Assembly (NCBI RefSeq): GCF_900129295.1
Contig: NZ_FQUU01000012.1
Location: 94,777 to 158,776 of the forward strand
Reading direction: 5' to 3'
DNA: 64,000 bases
Source: Flavisolibacter ginsengisoli DSM 18119
Lineage (GTDB): Bacteria; Bacteroidota; Bacteroidia; Chitinophagales; Chitinophagaceae
Shown here: piece by piece, positions 60,533-64,000 of the stretch
Position numbering within the stretch: the first letter of the stretch is position 1
Layout: each line of letters starts with the position of its first letter
Position numbers and translations under genes: made by a program
The notes under the pieces: model-generated
Seen by the model: the letters and a program-made list of their open reading frames with translations, nothing else
What the model was told of the DNA's origin: nothing
The model's database searches: none

Positions 60533-61540
60533 TTATAATCCCAGTTGCGCACTGATCTCCAGCATCCTGTCAAGCGATTTTTTAGCCTGTATCCTTAAGC
60601 CTTCCTCCATAAGTATCTCCGGTTGCTCGTATTCCATGCACAGGTACACCTTCTCGAGGGTATTTCTCTTCATGTGAGGACAATCATTGCAAGCACAGTT
60701 ATTATCAGGAGGAGCCGGAATAAACGTTTTACCAGGCGATTGCTTCGCCATCTGGTGCAAGATGCCGGCCTCAGTGGCCACAATGAACTCGGTATGAGGG
60801 GTATTCCTGGTATAGGCAAGAAGTTGAGTGGTGGATCCTATAAAATCAGACACTCTTAACACAGGTTCTTCACATTCAGGGTGTGCTATCACTTTCGCAT
60901 TAGGATGACGAACCTTTAACCTGGTTATCTTTTCCAGGCTGAATATCTCGTGGACCATGCAGGCACCATTCCACAAAAGCATATCACGCCCCGTAACCTT
61001 GTTCACCCAGGCACCAAGGTTCTTATCAGGTGCAAATATTATTTTCTGATCAGCAGGCAGGCTATCAACAATAGCCTTGGCATTGGAAGAGGTACAAATG
61101 ATATCACTCAATGCCTTGATACCCGCACTGCAGTTGATGTAGGAAATAACCAAATGATCCGGATGCTGTTCTTTGAACTTTTTAAATAATGGTGGCGGAC
61201 AACTTTCACTTAAAGAGCAGCCAGCCTTCAGATCGGGAATAACCACCTTTTTAGACGGATTAAGGATCTTTGCCCCTTCAGCCATAAAGTGTACGCCTGC
61301 GAAGACGATCATGTCAGCATCGGTCTTTGCGGCCTGTTGAGCGAGACCCAGGGAGTCGCCAATGTAATCGGCAATGTCTTGAATGTCGGGTTCCTGGTAC
61401 AGGTGCGCCAGTATGATCGCATTCTTTTCTTTCTTCAATCTTTCTATCTCTGCAAAAAGATCAAGTGTCGGATCAATGTCAACATCATAAAATCCTTTTT
61501 CGAGTATATCATTTTGAGTAATCAACATTTCCTTATCCAT
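60533..61540 (-). CDS. nadA: Quinolinate synthase A
   Basis: 335 residues. The three Fe-S ligands are in [21 protein letters not shown] and [40 protein letters not shown] and HPECEEPVL complete the family set. It condenses iminoaspartate with dihydroxyacetone phosphate to quinolinate. It faces away from the origin region and the aspartate oxidase gene is not in view. Confidence 0.96.
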   Translation of the reverse strand: MDKEMLITQNDILEKGFYDVDIDPTLDLFAEIERLKKEKNAIILAHLYQEPDIQDIADYIGDSLGLAQQAAKTDADMIVFAGVHFMAEGAKILNPSKKVVIPDLKAGCSLSESCPPPLFKKFKEQHPDHLVISYINCSAGIKALSDIICTSSNAKAIVDSLPADQKIIFAPDKNLGAWVNKVTGRDMLLWNGACMVHEIFSLEKITRLKVRHPNAKVIAHPECEEPVLRVSDFIGSTTQLLAYTRNTPHTEFIVATEAGILHQMAKQSPGKTFIPAPPDNNCACNDCPHMKRNTLEKVYLCMEYEQPEILMEEGLRIQAKKSLDRMLEISAQLGL

Positions 61541-62071
61541 GTAATAATATATAGTATTCTATTTTATTTAATTAAACCTATTACTATTAGGGCTGTGAAT
61601 TAGGGGATAACTAGCAAAATCAAAATTTGGTGAAATCAACAAACTTGCTTTATCCACAAAACCCAATTGGTAATCCACAACAAAGTTATCGAAGACAGTG
61701 TAAAAACGGCGTGTATTAACAGAATGTGAATTTCATACTGTTGTATAAGAAAGCACTGCTATGAGATTTTTTTGCTGTGGATTCTCTAAGGATAACCGGG
61801 GGTTAACTCACATAAATTTTGGAGCATTCGTAAAAAATTTAGTTGCCGTCCAAGAGTACACGTTTCATGTCACAGTTCCACGGAGTTTATCAACATTGAA
61901 ACAAGGATATCAACATCAAAAAGGCAGCAGTTTTAAAAGCTTATTACAACAGAAACTATGATTAAGAAGTGATAGCAATTAGTTTAATCCAACTCTGGAA
62001 AACAAAGGACAGGCATCTAAATTTTATGAAAAGGATATATTCAGTTGATTTATTCCGCTAAAAATTTATTT

Positions 62072-62095
62072 GTGATACATATATATATGTATCAC
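62072..62095. repeat. 24-bp perfect palindrome
   Basis: GTGATACATATA followed by its exact reverse complement, so the unit is a perfect inverted repeat with no spacer. It sits in the origin region, about 400 bp from the left DnaA boxes and 450 bp from the right one. Confidence 0.85.
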
Positions 62096-62195
62096 TTCAC
62101 AAGGCACCTTCTTCACCCCTTCCGGGTATTTTCCAGATTCCAGGCAACCTTGGCTCAGGTTCCTTAATAGTTAAGGTATAGTAACAGCATAGCTA

Positions 62196-62237
62196 CGGTA
62201 TAGATACTCCGTACCGTCACGGAGTATATATACCGTA
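62196..62237. repeat. 18-bp inverted repeat with 6-base spacer
   Basis: Arms at 62196-62213 and 62220-62237 are complementary at 17 of 18 positions. The flanks also contain several GGTATAG-type short copies (near 62176 and 62251). Confidence 0.8.
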
Positions 62238-62557
62238 AATAGGGCGTAGGTATAGCGTAGATAGGGAGAAGGATGGGGTAATACCGGCAATAGGCCTGGT
62301 TAAGGCATGTTTGAAACAAAAATTCGTTAAGGCAATAAGTTCAGCATTTTCTTTATGTAAAGCATAAAAAGGTGATATTGGGTATGCTTTTAAGATCGAT
62401 ACCATGTCAACAGTGGACCCGGGGTGCCTGGCTAATCGTTTAAAATCCCTGCGGTGGCAGTACTTATATATTATTATATATAGAAAAGGAGCACTAAAAT
62501 CTTGTTAAGTACCCATTAAAACCCTTTAAAATTGGGGATTCCAGGGGTTTTCCACAA

Positions 62558-62588
62558 TTTGTGCATACCATTAAATTCCCTATTTTCG
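62558..62588 (+). promoter_or_regulatory. Promoter of the PpiD-like gene
   Basis: TTTG at 62558-62561, exactly 19 bases, then TATTTTCG at 62581-62588 (one mismatch to TAnnTTTG). The spacing is ideal. A DnaA box (62548-62556) ends two bases upstream of the -33 element. Confidence 0.6.
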
Positions 62589-62621
62589 CCATCCGTTTTT
62601 TAAAATAAGAACACCACCACT

Positions 62622-64000
62622 ATGTCAGTTATTCAAAACATCAGGGATAAGTATGCACGTTGGGCTGTGATAGCAATTGCGTTATCCCTACTGGGCTTCA
62701 TTATGATGGATGCCTTTGCAGGCCGTACCGGTTTATTTTCAGGAGGAGGAAGCAATGCTGTGGGAAAGATCAATGGTAAATCAATAGATTACCAGGAATT
62801 TGCCAAGCGTGTAGATGCTACTGAAAAATTTCAGAAAGAGCAGGGTTATGACCAGGGTGAGGCTGGCCGCCAGCAGATAGTGCAAACAGTTTGGGACCAG
62901 GAGATAAATGATGTGGTATTGAACAAACAATACGATGAACTGGGACTGACAGTTAGTGAAAAAGAGTTAAGAGATATATTATATGGAGCGAACCCTCCGC
63001 AAGATCTGAAGCAACGTTTTGCAGATCCAAACACAGGTGTATATAATGGTGTGCAGGCGCAACAGTTTATCAGCCAGATCAAAAAGCAGGGAACACAACA
63101 GGATAAGGATCAATTGAACCAATACCTGGAGTCTTTGGAGAAAGACCGCCTGATGACAAAATATACTTCATTACTGGCCAACAGTATTTATTTTCCAAAG
63201 TGGTTCATCGAAAAGAAGAATATTGATAACAGCCTGATGGCAAAAGTTTCTTTCGTTGCTGTACCGTATGCCAGCATTTCTGACAGCACCGTAAAAGTTA
63301 CTGACAAAGAGATACAGGACTATATTGATGAACATAAAAAAGATTTCGAACAAAAAGACGAAGCTCGTTCTATTAGCTATGTAACCTTTAGCGCAGCTCC
63401 TAACGCAAAGGATAGCGAAGCTACAAAAGCAGCTGTCATGCAACTGAAGCCGCAATTTGATACATTGACCAATTATGAGAATTTTATTGCCCGTAACAGC
63501 TCCATGCCTTTCTATGCTGGCTTTATAAGCAAATCAGCAATACAGCAACCTAATAAAGATTCCATATTAAGTGCACCCATTGGAAAGGTTTACGGACCTT
63601 ACCTCGATGCAGGAACAAATGGAACCTACGTTCTTTCAAAGATCATCGATGAAAAGGTTTTACCTGATACAGTAAAAGTGCGCCACATATTGATAGCTAC
63701 CCAACAGCAATCACAGTCTGGTGAAATGGTTCCGGTGCGGGAAGATGCAGTAGCAAAACATTTGATAGACAGCATTCAAACCCTATTTAAAAACGGTACT
63801 CCATTCGATAGCCTGGTTGCTAAATTTTCAGAAGACCCGGGAAGCAAAAGCACAGGTGGTGTGTATGATAATGTAACAACCGGTAAAATGGTTCCTCCGT
63901 TCAATGATTTTATATTCACTCATAAAACAGGGGAAACTGGTATCGTTAAAACTCCGTTTGGTTATCATTTTATAGAGATCCTCTCTCAAAAAGGTTCTTC
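62622..64000 (+). CDS. PpiD/SurA-like peptidyl-prolyl isomerase, N-terminal part (cut by window)
   Basis: The frame opens with ATG at 62622 and is still open at the last base, giving 459 residues. It starts with a membrane anchor (ARWAVIAIALSLLGFIMMDAF), then a SurA_N-type helical part (INGKSIDYQEFAKRVD, QTVWDQEINDVVLNKQYDELGLTVSEKEL), and a parvulin domain from about 340 (KVRHILIATQQQ, GTPFDSLVAKFSEDPGSKSTGGVYDNV, VPPFNDFIFTHKTGETGIVKTPFGYHFIEI). It is a periplasmic foldase anchored in the inner membrane. The 3' end lies outside. Confidence 0.92.
   Translation, partial: MSVIQNIRDKYARWAVIAIALSLLGFIMMDAFAGRTGLFSGGGSNAVGKINGKSIDYQEFAKRVDATEKFQKEQGYDQGEAGRQQIVQTVWDQEINDVVLNKQYDELGLTVSEKELRDILYGANPPQDLKQRFADPNTGVYNGVQAQQFISQIKKQGTQQDKDQLNQYLESLEKDRLMTKYTSLLANSIYFPKWFIEKKNIDNSLMAKVSFVAVPYASISDSTVKVTDKEIQDYIDEHKKDFEQKDEARSISYVTFSAAPNAKDSEATKAAVMQLKPQFDTLTNYENFIARNSSMPFYAGFISKSAIQQPNKDSILSAPIGKVYGPYLDAGTNGTYVLSKIIDEKVLPDTVKVRHILIATQQQSQSGEMVPVREDAVAKHLIDSIQTLFKNGTPFDSLVAKFSEDPGSKSTGGVYDNVTTGKMVPPFNDFIFTHKTGETGIVKTPFGYHFIEILSQKGS

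Larger units (their letters stand above)
61541..62621. other. Putative chromosomal origin of replication (oriC)
   Basis: 1.08 kb without a gene. DnaA-box matches: TTATCCACA at 61650-61658 (perfect), TAATCCACA 61671-61679, reverse TGTGGATTC 61776-61784, TTATCAACA 61887-61895, ATATCAACA 61907-61915, TTTTCCACA 62548-62556. AT-rich stretches flank them, with two long palindromes at 62072 and 62196. The parS pair and mnmG are about 4.5 kb away. All of this suits oriC; dnaA is not next to it. Confidence 0.65.

Overview
The window is chromosomal DNA from a member of the Bacteroidota, most likely the Chitinophagaceae. The evidence is the gene set (SelU/SelD, an IPExxxVDY-type protein, DUF2975 with an XRE regulator, many small lipoproteins), A-rich leaders without strong Shine-Dalgarno sites, and -7 boxes of the TAnnTTTG type. 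It runs from the 3' part of rho to the 5' part of a PpiD/SurA-like foldase gene. Both ends are cut by the window.

Layout. 1-12.6 kb holds housekeeping and small accessory genes: rho, a selenouridine module (selU - secreted protein - selD), an AraC regulator, small oxidoreductases, a tandem cupin lipoprotein and a pterin dehydratase. 12.6-25.7 kb holds a secreted M28 peptidase, FeoB, a class A beta-lactamase-like serine hydrolase, an arsR-arsM pair with a readable promoter, an aminotransferase, RidA, a 3'-5' exonuclease, and two sugar-phosphate enzymes for surface polysaccharide (ManC-like, KdsD-like). RecQ and tRNA-Phe close this part at 28.4 kb.

28.41-45.03 kb is an integrated mobile element. 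A 14-bp piece of the tRNA-Phe 3' end is repeated at 45018-45031, about 190 bp upstream of a tyrosine recombinase. Near both ends lies a pair of GGGGTAC-type heptamers with identical 5-bp spacing, which look like integrase arm sites. I see no relaxase, conjugation, capsid or terminase genes. The interior carries a replication/maintenance block (BT4734/VirE-N primase-like protein, ParB-like protein, HTH protein, divergent cytosine methyltransferase), several unknown small genes, a 1330-residue RecD-like helicase with a probable C-terminal nuclease, and an AT-rich restriction-modification cassette (putative restriction enzyme, Dcm-type methylase, Vsr) between two DUF6876 paralogues, one of them frameshifted near its end.

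45.2-64 kb returns to the chromosome: a large secreted six-hairpin-type protein, a beta-helix lipoprotein, Ssb, a Pif1-like helicase, DUF2975/XRE, mnmG, ybeY, feoA, nadD, a chromate transporter, nadA and a PpiD-like foldase. Two parS-type 16-mers sit beside mnmG, one inside the last codons of ybeY. The 1.08-kb gap between nadA and the foldase gene holds a DnaA-box cluster and two long palindromes. Together these point to the chromosomal origin region.

The best candidates for something undescribed are the helicase-nuclease protein with its small neighbours, the ParB-like/HTH/divergent methylase operon, the putative restriction enzyme without a recognised family, and the secreted protein coupled between selU and selD. 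All function calls come from reading sequence and motifs by eye; no database search was run.
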